A stretch of DNA of 34,252 nucleotides, taken from contig DAOTVS010000259.1 in NCBI GenBank assembly GCA_034436375.1, positions 1 through 34,252 on the forward strand, written 5' to 3'. A program made the position numbers and the translations under genes. Positions 15,231 to 23,768 of the stretch are shown here, piece after piece. Origin of the DNA: DAOTVS01 sp034436375. Its GTDB lineage: Bacteria; Chloroflexota; Anaerolineae; SpSt-313. The number at the start of each line of letters is the position of its first letter. Position 1 is the stretch's first letter. The notes under the pieces are model-generated. The model worked only from the letters and a program-made list of their open reading frames with translations. It was not told the DNA's origin and ran no database searches.

Positions 15231-15259
15231 TTTCTAGCCCTTTTGGCCCAACCTGTCAA
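15231..15259 (-). promoter_or_regulatory. Promoter of the AIR-synthase-like gene
   Basis: TTGACA (15259-15254), a 17-bp spacer and TAGAAA (15236-15231) on the minus strand. The -35 abuts the rarA stop codon. The leader is about 65 nt. Confidence 0.75.
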
Positions 15260-17515
15260 TTAGACTGAATCCAGCGGCCTGACTGCTGTCACGTACGCCA
15301 TGGTGCTCACCCAGGGTACGCTGCGGCCGGTAAGCTGTGCGCTATAGACGGCGCGTATGGTGGCAATCTCCTCGGCGGTCAGGCGCACGGCCAGGCGCTG
15401 AGCATAGCTGGGGCGGGTTCCTGCTGGCACAGGCGCGAACCAGCGGGCAAGTTGCTCCTCGGTGATCCGCTGCTCGCTGTCCTGACGGGCCAGGGCCACG
15501 TGCACCTGCGCAAACCCTGCCTTTTCGAGAGCTGCTGCCAGGTCGGGCGCATCCCAACACACCTGCGGGTCCGCAGGGTCAGCGTAGATGGCCTCCTCGG
15601 CCTCGGCCAGGCGGCGCGCCAGGTCATCCCCCAGCGAGGTCAGGTCCAGCAGCCGATACAGCCGTTGGGCATGTTTGGGGATAGGATCGGCCAAAACGAG
15701 CCGGCCGCCCGGCCGGAGCACCTCGAACACCGCCCGTGCCGCCGCTGCCCAATCGGACTGCCGACTGAAGGCATTGCGCCCCACGGCTACATCAAAGCGC
15801 ACGTCGCCCTGCCCCTGGGCCGCCACCAATGCCGGCAACGCCGCTAACTCGCCCTGGAGGATGATTGGCCGGCCCAATACATCCAGCCGCTCAGCCCCAA
15901 GGCGAAGCGCCTGCGCCGTCGAAGCCTCCGCAGCCAGCGCCCATACGCCCCCCACCGGCGCCCGGCGCACCGCCTCCCAGGTGAGGAGCCCAGAGCTGGC
16001 GTTCAGGTCGAGCACCAGTTCTCCGCGCTCAATCTCGGCCAGGGCCATGATGCGATCCCGCACCTGCGCCAGCTGCGCGCCCACATTCGCCAGCGCGCGC
16101 TCCAACCAGCGGTTCCTGGTAGGCGGCCCGGCGTTGGGCTTACCGTCAGCAAGCGCGGCCAGCGGCCCTCCCACCTCTGCCTCTACCAGCGCGGCAGATT
16201 GCGCCTCGCGCCGGCGGGCCACCGCATCGCGCAAACGTCCTTCATAACCCTCGGTGCCGGGCTGGTAAAAGGCCGTGCCCTGCAGAACATCCGGCAGATA
16301 CTGCTGCGCCACCCAGTGGCCAGGAAAGCTATGGGGGTAGAGGTAGCCATCGCCGTGGCCCATATCGGCAGCATCACGGTTACTATCCTGCAAGTGGCGC
16401 GGAACCTGGATCTTGCCCTCGGCCTCCACCTGAGCCAGCGCCTGGAAATAGGCCCCCGCCGAGTTGGACTTGGCGGTCGTGGCCAGATAAAGCGTCGCCA
16501 GCGCCAGGTGATATTGCGCCTCGGGCAGGCCTACCCACTCGAGCGCACGGGCACAAGCACTGGCAACCACAATCCCCTGCGGATCTGCCAGGCCGATATC
16601 CTCCGCCGCCAGAATGAGCAGCCGCCGCATAATGAACTTGGGATCCTCGCCGGCATAAACCATCTTGGCGAGCCAGTAGAGGGCGGCGTCAGGGTCCGAG
16701 CCGCGCACGCTCTTGATAAAGGCCGAGATCGTGTCGTAATGGGCATCGCCGTCGCGGTCGTAGAGGATGGCCCGGCGCTGGATGGATTCTTGCGCCACCT
16801 CCAGATCCACCCGAATCACACCATCCTCGCCAGCCGGGGTCGACTCGATGGCAAGTTCCAGGGCATTATAGGCCACACGGGCATCTCCCCCGGCCACATG
16901 CGCAATGTGCGCCAATGCTTCTGCTGTCACGGCAACCGGTCGCCCGCCGTAGCCGCGCTCGGGGTCGGCCAGGGCGCGCTCCAGCAGAGTGCGCAGATCC
17001 TGCTCATCCAGGGGCTGCATCTGGAAGACGCGCGAGCGAGAGACCAGGGCACTGTTTACCTCAAAGTAGGGGTTCTCGGTTGTGGCGCCGATGAGGGTCA
17101 CGGTGCCTGCCTCCACATGAGGCAACAGCGCATCCTGCTGGGCCTTGTTGAAGCGATGGATCTCATCGACCAGGAGGATGGTGCGCTGGCCATGTAGGGT
17201 GCGGCGCTCCTTGGCATCGGCGATCACACGGCGCAGATCGGCCACCCCCGAGAGGACAGCGCTCAGCGCCTCAAAGTGCGCCTGGGTGCGCTGCGCAATG
17301 ATCATCGCCAGGCTGGTCTTACCGGTGCCCGGCGGCCCCCAAAGAATAATCGAAGAGAAGAGACGATCGCTCTCGATCGCCCGGCGCAAAAGGCGGCCGG
17401 GGCCAACAATCGCTTCCTGGCCCACCAGGTCATCCAGTGTGCGCGGACGCATACGCGCCGCCAGGGGGGCCTCGCGCTCGATCTGCGATTGCCGCGCATG
17501 CTCGAAGAGATCCAT
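15260..17515 (-). CDS. rarA: RarA/MgsA AAA+ ATPase fused to a methyltransferase-like domain
   Basis: 751 residues. Residues 1-430 are the clamp-loader-like recombination factor RarA (MgsA), which acts at stalled replication forks: Walker A GPPGTGKT at 60-67, Walker B LLVDEIHRF near 114-122, sensor 1 GATTENP at 143-149, and the C-terminal tetramerisation region (AEDIGLADP, then YLYPHSFPGHWVAQQYLP). Residues 497-751 form a Rossmann-type class I methyltransferase-like domain (LVLDLNASSGLLTW, then LRPGGRLVLADP). Its SAM motif I is degenerate. The same fusion is known from cyanobacteria and some other lineages; the role of the second domain is not established. ATG at 17515, GGGAAGG upstream. Confidence 0.93.
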   Translation of the reverse strand: MDLFEHARQSQIEREAPLAARMRPRTLDDLVGQEAIVGPGRLLRRAIESDRLFSSIILWGPPGTGKTSLAMIIAQRTQAHFEALSAVLSGVADLRRVIADAKERRTLHGQRTILLVDEIHRFNKAQQDALLPHVEAGTVTLIGATTENPYFEVNSALVSRSRVFQMQPLDEQDLRTLLERALADPERGYGGRPVAVTAEALAHIAHVAGGDARVAYNALELAIESTPAGEDGVIRVDLEVAQESIQRRAILYDRDGDAHYDTISAFIKSVRGSDPDAALYWLAKMVYAGEDPKFIMRRLLILAAEDIGLADPQGIVVASACARALEWVGLPEAQYHLALATLYLATTAKSNSAGAYFQALAQVEAEGKIQVPRHLQDSNRDAADMGHGDGYLYPHSFPGHWVAQQYLPDVLQGTAFYQPGTEGYEGRLRDAVARRREAQSAALVEAEVGGPLAALADGKPNAGPPTRNRWLERALANVGAQLAQVRDRIMALAEIERGELVLDLNASSGLLTWEAVRRAPVGGVWALAAEASTAQALRLGAERLDVLGRPIILQGELAALPALVAAQGQGDVRFDVAVGRNAFSRQSDWAAAARAVFEVLRPGGRLVLADPIPKHAQRLYRLLDLTSLGDDLARRLAEAEEAIYADPADPQVCWDAPDLAAALEKAGFAQVHVALARQDSEQRITEEQLARWFAPVPAGTRPSYAQRLAVRLTAEEIATIRAVYSAQLTGRSVPWVSTMAYVTAVRPLDSV

Positions 17516-17559
17516 TATCGGCCGCCTTCCCGGTGCGGAAACAATGCAATGGAAGAGTA

Positions 17560-17588
17560 ATTCTACCTTGGCGCGCGCAGACGGTCAA
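17560..17588 (-). promoter_or_regulatory. rarA promoter
   Basis: TTGACC (17588-17583), a 17-bp spacer and TAGAAT (17565-17560) on the minus strand. It begins 12 bp after the T-tract of the upstream terminator and gives a leader of about 40 nt. Confidence 0.8.
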
Positions 17589-17599
17589 GTGGGAGGAGC

Positions 17600-17642
17600 A
17601 AAAAAAGGGGTGGGCCCCAGTCTATGACTGAAAACCCACCCC
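17600..17642 (-). terminator. Strong intrinsic terminator of the DUF3618/holin-like operon
   Basis: On the minus strand, GGGGTGGG (17642-17635) pairs with CCCACCCC (17614-17607), and the inner CAGTC/GACTG can extend it. Seven T follow directly (17606-17600). It lies 15 bp after the 98-residue gene's stop and separates it from the rarA promoter. Confidence 0.92.
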
Positions 17643-17656
17643 AGAGACACTTTACG

Positions 17657-17953
17657 TCAAGGGATATCGTATTCTGCAGCTACACGCCTGTATTCGCGCT
17701 CCACATGAGGCTTCTCATGCCGTCCACCAGTGATCAGCCCTGCAACCAAGCCCACTGCAGCTGCGCCCGCCAACAATGTCGGCATATTGCGACGCGCTTG
17801 CGCCTCGACATTAAACTCGCCCCGCACACGGCCGCTCAGTTCCGCCAGGTGCTCATCGATCTCGTGCCGAGTCTCGACGATGTCACGGTTTATCTGCCCC
17901 ATCTCCTGGCTTGTGCGACCCATCTGACCTATCTGATTTCTCTCTCCAACCAT
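17657..17953 (-). CDS. DUF3618-like small membrane protein
   Basis: 98 residues. The N-terminal half is a polar helix with the DUF3618-type pattern (RDIVETRHEIDEHLAELSGRV: I/E-x-T-R-x-E-L-x-x-x-v). One membrane helix follows at about 57-76 (MPTLLAGAAAVGLVAGLITGG) and then a basic tail. ATG at 17953 with AGGAGG 7 nt upstream; it overlaps the preceding gene by 25 bp. Last gene of a three-gene unit. Confidence 0.82.
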   Translation of the reverse strand: MVGERNQIGQMGRTSQEMGQINRDIVETRHEIDEHLAELSGRVRGEFNVEAQARRNMPTLLAGAAAVGLVAGLITGGRHEKPHVEREYRRVAAEYDIP

Positions 17954-18321
17954 TCCCTGTCCTCCTGCAATGAGCGAATCGTCTGCTCGGGCACGATCTC
18001 AGAGGGCCTGAGCCGTGAACGCCCGATCAACAACGCACCCCCTGCCAGAATCAGGAAGAACGCGGCCGTGACCAAACCGGCAGCCCAGCCGGGGATCACC
18101 AGGAACAGCGCAAAGAAGATCGCCATAGCGACGAACCATACTCCGATGAAGGCGAGCGCGCCTGCAACGCCTATCAACCCCGCCCCCACCGCGGCCTCGC
18201 GCAAGTTCCTCGTCAGCTCAATCCGCGCGAGTCGGAGCTCGTCGCGGACAAGGCGCTGCACATCCCCCGTAATCTCCCCCAACAATTCGGGCAGGGACCG
18301 CTCGCGAACCTCTGCTTCCAT
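17929..18321 (-). CDS. Holin-X/DUF1469 (YqjE-like) membrane protein
   Basis: 130 residues. An amphipathic N-terminal segment (SLPELLGEITGDVQRLVRDEL-type, typical of the phage_holin_3_6/DUF1469 family) is followed by two membrane helices (about 44-68 and 72-95) and a polar, charged C-terminus. The ATG at 18321 is preferred over the TTG at 18324 because GGAGG lies 6 nt upstream. Proteins of this family (E. coli YqjE) sit next to YqjD-like proteins, as here. The holin name is historical; no phage genes are nearby. Confidence 0.82.
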   Translation of the reverse strand: MEAEVRERSLPELLGEITGDVQRLVRDELRLARIELTRNLREAAVGAGLIGVAGALAFIGVWFVAMAIFFALFLVIPGWAAGLVTAAFFLILAGGALLIGRSRLRPSEIVPEQTIRSLQEDREWLEREIR

Positions 18322-18324
18322 CAA

Positions 18325-18720
18325 CTACCTCCGCAGAATCCGGCCTACCAGGAAGGCCGCAGTAAACACGCCTGCAGCGGCCCATAGCGGATGCTCTTGC
18401 GCTTGTTCAGTGACATCCGTACGGATCTGTGCCCAAGAGTGGCTGCCCAGATACTGGGCCCCACGGTCCATGGGCTCAGCGACACGGCTCGCCAGGCCCG
18501 CCTGGCCATGCTCCGCCGCCTGCTGCCGGAGCATCTGCGCCGCCGAGTGCAGCCCGCTGGCTGCCCGCTCGCGCAGATCCTCCACTGCCTCCCCGGCCCG
18601 ATACTGGGCCTGCTCGGCCTGTTGCTGGACCGGACGGCCTTCCACACCCAGCTTTGTCTGGGCTTCCTCCACAACCCCGGTACGGGTCACGCCTCCTGGT
18701 TGCTCTCGATATGTACTCAT
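18325..18720 (-). CDS. YqjD/ElaB-like (DUF883-type) helical protein with C-terminal membrane anchor
   Basis: 131 residues. A long polar, glutamine- and alanine-rich helical region (about 20-100) precedes a C-terminal membrane anchor (PLWAAAGVFTAAFLVGRILRR). This is the layout of YqjD/ElaB tail-anchored proteins, which in E. coli bind ribosomes in stationary phase; that role is not shown here. ATG at 18720 with GGGAGGT 6 nt upstream. First gene of the unit; no convincing promoter could be read before it. Confidence 0.72.
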   Translation of the reverse strand: MSTYREQPGGVTRTGVVEEAQTKLGVEGRPVQQQAEQAQYRAGEAVEDLRERAASGLHSAAQMLRQQAAEHGQAGLASRVAEPMDRGAQYLGSHSWAQIRTDVTEQAQEHPLWAAAGVFTAAFLVGRILRR

Positions 18721-19072
18721 GGGTCAACCTCCCGGCCTTTGTGTACTACTCACATCGCGCTCACCACCGGCTGGTGGCTCTCCGCACTGGCTCTTGATCG
18801 GCCATGGCATCCGCCTATGCCCGCGCGGGAACCCAAAAAGCGCCGAGCGCCTGAGTATCCAGCGATGGCTCACTGCTAGGGGGTAGCAACAAATGTGCCA
18901 GGTATGGCCAGCCCTGCACAGCGCCCGGCAGGGGGCACCCGAAATCCCGGATGGCGACAGGGCGCCGCAGACAGTCTTCATGGGTGCAAAATGGCACTCT
19001 TTGGCTTTGCTCAGGGTAACCCCGTGCCCCGCTATGCGCAGCCTCCGGGGTATGCGGGAGAGTTGGAGGGTT
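18721..19072. other. Intergenic region between the DUF4129 gene and the YqjD-like operon
   Basis: 352 bp. An open frame (18724-19194, minus) spans it but overlaps the 3' end of the DUF4129 gene by about 120 bp. It is cysteine-, proline- and arginine-rich and has no family resemblance, so I do not call it a gene. A small palindrome (ccaccggctggtgg, near 18765) is visible. No sigma-70-type promoter for the YqjD-like operon is obvious; an alternative sigma factor is possible. Confidence 0.55.
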
Positions 19073-20668
19073 CTATGGGGCAGATTGTTTGCCTGTGATG
19101 CGACGCGCCAGCCGCCGCAGACGGCGATAGGCAGATTGCAGAGGGCTGACCTCCGCAGGCTCGAAATCGCGCCGGCTGTAGCGGGCGGCCACAAAGGCCT
19201 GGGTCAACGTCTCCAGGTCGGGCGCCCCTTCGGGCAGGTTGGGCTCGACGCGCTGTGCGTATTCATAGGGCGTGTCGGCTGCCCGGCGCTCCAGCCCAGC
19301 CTGTGAGAGCTGTTGCAGCCCCAGCAGATAGAGCAGGCGCACTTGCTCGCGCGCATTGCGCGGCCGGAACCAGCGCAAGCGTCGCTGGACGGAATGACCC
19401 AACTGAGTGGCTTGGCGCCGGGTCAGGAGGCTGCGCACACGTGTTCCCACCTGCACGCTGGTGCGCGAGAACCAGCGCCAGAACGTAGTAAGGAGGCGGG
19501 AGAGCCATCCCAGGGGCCCAACGCGCAGTCGCAGGCTCGCCAACAGCCCCCTGCGCTCGCGCACAAAGCGCACCAGGGCATAGATCAGCACGGCCAACAC
19601 GATGGCCCACAGCACCAGGCCCTGGATTGCCTCCCACCAACCCACGTGTTGAGCAGGAACTGGCGTAGGGGGCGGCGTGATCGCCATAGTCGGTTCCGGC
19701 GCCGGCTCCCCGGTCGCCTGCTGGCCGAACAAGCGCATCAGGAGCGAAAGGAGATACCCCAGTACAGCAAAGATGCCCATCACAAGGCCCAGGATGACAT
19801 AGAGCACCGAGGCCAGCACATGAAAGGCCGCCGCAAAGAGATCCAGGGAGGGGCGCACCGGCAAAAGGAGCGCCACGAGAGCCAGGCCTACGGTAAAGCC
19901 GATCGCCAGCCGCAGCCAACGCCGCGCCAGCGCCTGGGAAACCGGCGCTGACCGGCGCTCCCAACGCAGGCGCAGCAATGAATAGTGGCCCTGAGCCAAG
20001 AGGATAAACCCGAGCGCAAAGTAGAGCAAGGCATTGCCGACAATCCCTGCCAGGGCTGGGTTTCGCAGACTCAGCATCGCCTGGATATCCAGCCGCGCCA
20101 GACCGCTTGCCAACAACAGGAGTACACCACCACCCAAAAAGTACTTAACCAGGGCTTGCCAGCCCTCGCCCGATTCGGCGCTCTGAGGGCGAGTGCTCCA
20201 GGCATAGTAGGCTGCAGAATCCTTGGGCGGCGCCACATCAAGCGGCGGCTCGAGCGCCTCAAAGGCGCGGGCCATCTGCACGCCCAGGAACCACACCAGC
20301 AAAAGCAAGAGTGCCGCCGTTGCCAGCCCCCAATCCACCAGGGCTACCGGACTGCCAAGCCAGCGCTCCGCCGTCGCGGCAAAGGCCGCGAGCCCCTGCG
20401 AGAGGGCCAGCACCAGGCGCAGCACAAGCAGGATGACGACCCACTCGATAATATGAAAGCGCGTACGGGCATTAGAGTCGGGCAACTGGCGGGCCATGCG
20501 GTCGGCCGCCACCCCCTCCAGGCAAACGAGGAAGGCCAGGCCGACCAGCGGCGCCGGCTGGAAAGCGGGCACCAGCCGCAGGGCCAAGTCCGACACCGCC
20601 GAGGCCAATGAGGCCATCATCACCGCAATGGCCAGAATGCGCAGCGCCTCTTCACGGCGGAAGCTCAT
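19073..20668 (-). CDS. DUF4129-domain multi-pass membrane protein
   Basis: 531 residues from the ATG at 20668. About nine hydrophobic segments fill the first 370 residues. A proline-rich loop (PEPTMAITPPPTPVPAQ) precedes the last membrane helix. The cytoplasmic C-terminus carries the DUF4129 pattern (ADTPYEYAQRV, then LTQAFVAARYSRRDF). DUF4129 is usually attached to transglutaminase-like proteins in MoxR-DUF58 operons; here the transglutaminase part is absent. The ATG overlaps the DUF58 stop (ATGA) and has GGAGG upstream. Last gene of the operon. Confidence 0.88.
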   Translation of the reverse strand: MSFRREEALRILAIAVMMASLASAVSDLALRLVPAFQPAPLVGLAFLVCLEGVAADRMARQLPDSNARTRFHIIEWVVILLVLRLVLALSQGLAAFAATAERWLGSPVALVDWGLATAALLLLLVWFLGVQMARAFEALEPPLDVAPPKDSAAYYAWSTRPQSAESGEGWQALVKYFLGGGVLLLLASGLARLDIQAMLSLRNPALAGIVGNALLYFALGFILLAQGHYSLLRLRWERRSAPVSQALARRWLRLAIGFTVGLALVALLLPVRPSLDLFAAAFHVLASVLYVILGLVMGIFAVLGYLLSLLMRLFGQQATGEPAPEPTMAITPPPTPVPAQHVGWWEAIQGLVLWAIVLAVLIYALVRFVRERRGLLASLRLRVGPLGWLSRLLTTFWRWFSRTSVQVGTRVRSLLTRRQATQLGHSVQRRLRWFRPRNAREQVRLLYLLGLQQLSQAGLERRAADTPYEYAQRVEPNLPEGAPDLETLTQAFVAARYSRRDFEPAEVSPLQSAYRRLRRLARRITGKQSAP

Positions 20669-21909
20669 GCCTCCTCCCTCCTGACCCCCAGGCCCCAGCG
20701 CTCGAGGTCCGCTTCCTCCCACACTTCATAGGCGGGCACGCCGATACGCCCGGCGCGCGCGCGCACGCTTTGGAACGAGGCGCCGGCATCCACGGTGATC
20801 AACACGACCGAGAACCCCGATCGGCGCAGGTATGCCATCGCCCCAAAGAGTGCATCATTCACCTGGCCGGTCACCAGAACCAGGGTGCTGCCCCAGGTCA
20901 GGTGACTGGTCTCACGCTGCAGAAAGCTGCCAAAATCGGGCCCGTCGGCAGCCTGCACTCGCGCCAGCAGGTCAAGGATTGGCATCAGCGAGCGTCGCCC
21001 CTTACGTGGCGGCATCGTTGGCGGGCAGTTGACCCTGGCATCCCCATTCTTCGTGTCGCCGTCATCATTCGCTTCGATCATAGGGTCGTGGCCAGTAGTG
21101 CCCAGGCCCACGGCCTGTCGCCGCTCCACCAGGGCGCTCGCCACCGATGCGGCCACCACAATCGCCAGCTCGCTCGCCCAGTACAGGCGTCGCTGGCTAT
21201 AGTCATTGCGATTCAGGTTGAGGAAAATCGTCGTATCGAGAGCGATCGCCGGCTGGTAACGCTTGACCTGCAGGCGCCCCACCGTCGCCGAAGCCTTCCA
21301 TGCCATGTGGCGCAGGCTATCGCCGGGCACATAATCGCGCACACCCATTATGCGCGAGGGGTCCTCGAAAATGCGCTGCCGGCTGGGAAGCGAGCCGTAC
21401 ATCGTGCGCGAAGGGAAGCCCAAGTCGGGCAGGGGAATGATACGAGGATAGACCACCAGCGTATCCGGAGTGGAGTAGGAGAGGGCAATGCGTACCGAGC
21501 CCAGCAGGTCCCCCGACTCGAGCGCCAGCGGGCCCAGCGGATAATACCCGCGATGGCGGCATTCGAGCTCATAGCCCAAAGTCACCCGCTCATGGGGCAT
21601 AAGGCTCAGCACCTGTTGGAAAAAGTTGGGGCTGTGCAACTCTACGGGAAAGCTATCGTGCACATGCAGCCAGAGGACAGGCAGCCAGCCCCGGTTATGG
21701 ATTTCCAGCTTGACCAAGGGCCGCTCGCCCCAAAAGACTCGCTCCGGGTGCGTGCGCTCATAGCTGACCGACCTGGCCGCCCGCTGCGCCCACCAGCGGC
21801 CCAGCACCGTCACCCCCAGGCTCAGGTAGAACAGGTAGAAGAAGAAATCGATCCGCAGGGCCGCCGCCAGGACCAGGAGCAGGACGAGAAAGCCCACCAA
21901 ACCCGACAC
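20665..21909 (-). CDS. DUF58-domain protein
   Basis: 414 residues. Two N-terminal membrane helices (about 3-18 and 20-37) are followed by a beta-rich domain. The DUF58 signature (GVRDYVPGDSLRHMAWKASA, 189-208) comes next, and a von Willebrand A-like region ends the protein. About 45 polar residues near 270-315 (HDPMIEANDDGDTKNGD) look like a lineage insertion. GTG at 21909 with GAGG upstream, 28 bp after moxR. MoxR ATPase plus DUF58 is a widespread pair thought to act in envelope protein maturation or stress. Confidence 0.92.
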   Translation of the reverse strand: MSGLVGFLVLLLVLAAALRIDFFFYLFYLSLGVTVLGRWWAQRAARSVSYERTHPERVFWGERPLVKLEIHNRGWLPVLWLHVHDSFPVELHSPNFFQQVLSLMPHERVTLGYELECRHRGYYPLGPLALESGDLLGSVRIALSYSTPDTLVVYPRIIPLPDLGFPSRTMYGSLPSRQRIFEDPSRIMGVRDYVPGDSLRHMAWKASATVGRLQVKRYQPAIALDTTIFLNLNRNDYSQRRLYWASELAIVVAASVASALVERRQAVGLGTTGHDPMIEANDDGDTKNGDARVNCPPTMPPRKGRRSLMPILDLLARVQAADGPDFGSFLQRETSHLTWGSTLVLVTGQVNDALFGAMAYLRRSGFSVVLITVDAGASFQSVRARAGRIGVPAYEVWEEADLERWGLGVRREEA

Positions 21910-21937
21910 GGTGCTTCGCCTCGCCTTTCTCCGCCGC

Positions 21938-22888
<951 letters not shown>

Positions 22889-22947
22889 GGCACCTTCTTC
22901 CCGGAAGACCCACACCGTCACCCGATTACATCGGCCAACCACGCCGA

Positions 22948-23298
22948 TCAGGCCATGCGCACGACGACCTTAGCCCCACTCCACAGTTGCTCCAGCCGAT
23001 AGTAAGCCCGCCGCTCGGGCGAGAACAAGTGCACGACCACCCCGCTGACATCCAGGAGCATCCAGCCCGACTCGGCTGCCCCCTCCACGCGCACGTGCCG
23101 CACTCCCTCGTCCCGGAGTGTTTCCTGGACGGCATCACTCAATGCCTGGAGCTGGCGCTCACTCGTACCGCTGGCAATGACAAAATAGTCGGCAAAAGTT
23201 GCGGCTTCCTGCAGATCCAGAACCACCACATCCTCTGCCAGTTTATCGGCCAGGATGTCGGCGATCCGCCTGGCCAGTTCAGAAGTATCCAGTTTCAT
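22948..23298 (-). CDS. rsfS: Ribosomal silencing factor RsfS
   Basis: 116 residues, family-typical (AEDVVVLDL, then FADYFVIASGTSERQLQALSD and GWMLLDVSGVVVHLF). RsfS binds ribosomal protein L14 and blocks subunit joining when nutrients are short. The ATG at 23298 overlaps the stop of the Mut7-C gene (ATGA). GGAGG lies only one base from it, too close for ordinary initiation, which suggests re-initiation by terminating ribosomes. An in-frame ATG four codons upstream lies in a repeat inside the preceding gene. Confidence 0.95.
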   Translation of the reverse strand: MKLDTSELARRIADILADKLAEDVVVLDLQEAATFADYFVIASGTSERQLQALSDAVQETLRDEGVRHVRVEGAAESGWMLLDVSGVVVHLFSPERRAYYRLEQLWSGAKVVVRMA

Positions 23299-23768
23299 CC
23301 CTCCTTGCATCTGCGTTCATCTGCGGTTTCCTTCCCCGCCTCCGCCAGGGCCTTTCGTATGCGACTCACATGGGTGCCCCGCCAGTAAAAGCGGTTACAG
23401 TTGGCGCACAGACGGAATTCCTGTTGGGTACAGAAGGTATAGCCCGGTACATAACCCCAGGCCCAGCTCTTGGGCACCTTTTCAAGCGGCTCATTGCAAA
23501 GCGGACAACGAGTGAAAGGTGCCTCGCTCTCTTTCGGCAGAATTCGTGCCACCTGAGCAAGCTGCTCGCGCACTCGCTCACTGATAATCAGCAGCGCTCT
23601 CTCGCCCAGGCGCCTGGCCAAGGCCACATCGCGCGTCAGCAGAATGCGGTCCTCGGCGCGCGCCCGCCGGGCCAGCTCGTTATCTGTCCAGCGCGTATCA
23701 TAGAGCACATCGTAGCCCAGGATACGCAGCCAACGGGCCAGCTTGCCCAACATCGCATCGGCGATCAG
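23295..23768 (-). CDS. Mut7-C RNase domain protein (PIN-like, zinc ribbon), probable CTG start
   Basis: About 157 residues. The N-terminal Mut7-C/PIN-like nuclease motif is LIADAMLGKLARWLRILGYD, with a second acidic patch (LLTRDVALARRLG). A four-cysteine zinc ribbon follows (C88-x2-C91 and C121-x2-C124), then FYWRGTH. No ATG, GTG or TTG gives a full domain without a 260-bp overlap: the first internal ATG (23753) would remove the conserved Asp of IAD. A CTG at 23768 overlaps the M16 peptidase stop as CTGA, the same layout as the ATGA at its other end. The last 12 codons fall in a CGCAGATGAACGCAGATG-type repeat. Confidence 0.8.
   Translation of the reverse strand: MIADAMLGKLARWLRILGYDVLYDTRWTDNELARRARAEDRILLTRDVALARRLGERALLIISERVREQLAQVARILPKESEAPFTRCPLCNEPLEKVPKSWAWGYVPGYTFCTQQEFRLCANCNRFYWRGTHVSRIRKALAEAGKETADERRCKEG
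23308..23334. repeat. CGCAGATGAACGCAGATG-type dispersed repeat inside a gene end
   Basis: Minus strand ACCGCAGATGAACGCAGATG, an internal CGCAGATG duplication. Repeats of this kind occur widely between genes in several environmental phyla (recalled, not searched). Here it supplies the C-terminus of the Mut7-C protein and an unused ATG before rsfS. Confidence 0.5.

Noticed and set aside
17929..18321. Phage holin and prophage remnant
   Set aside because: The family name is historical; neighbours are YqjD-like and DUF3618-like proteins and no phage genes are present.
18724..19194. 156-codon minus-strand open frame in the gap after the DUF4129 gene
   Set aside because: Overlaps the 3' end of that gene, is rich in Cys, Pro and Arg, and has no Shine-Dalgarno or family resemblance.
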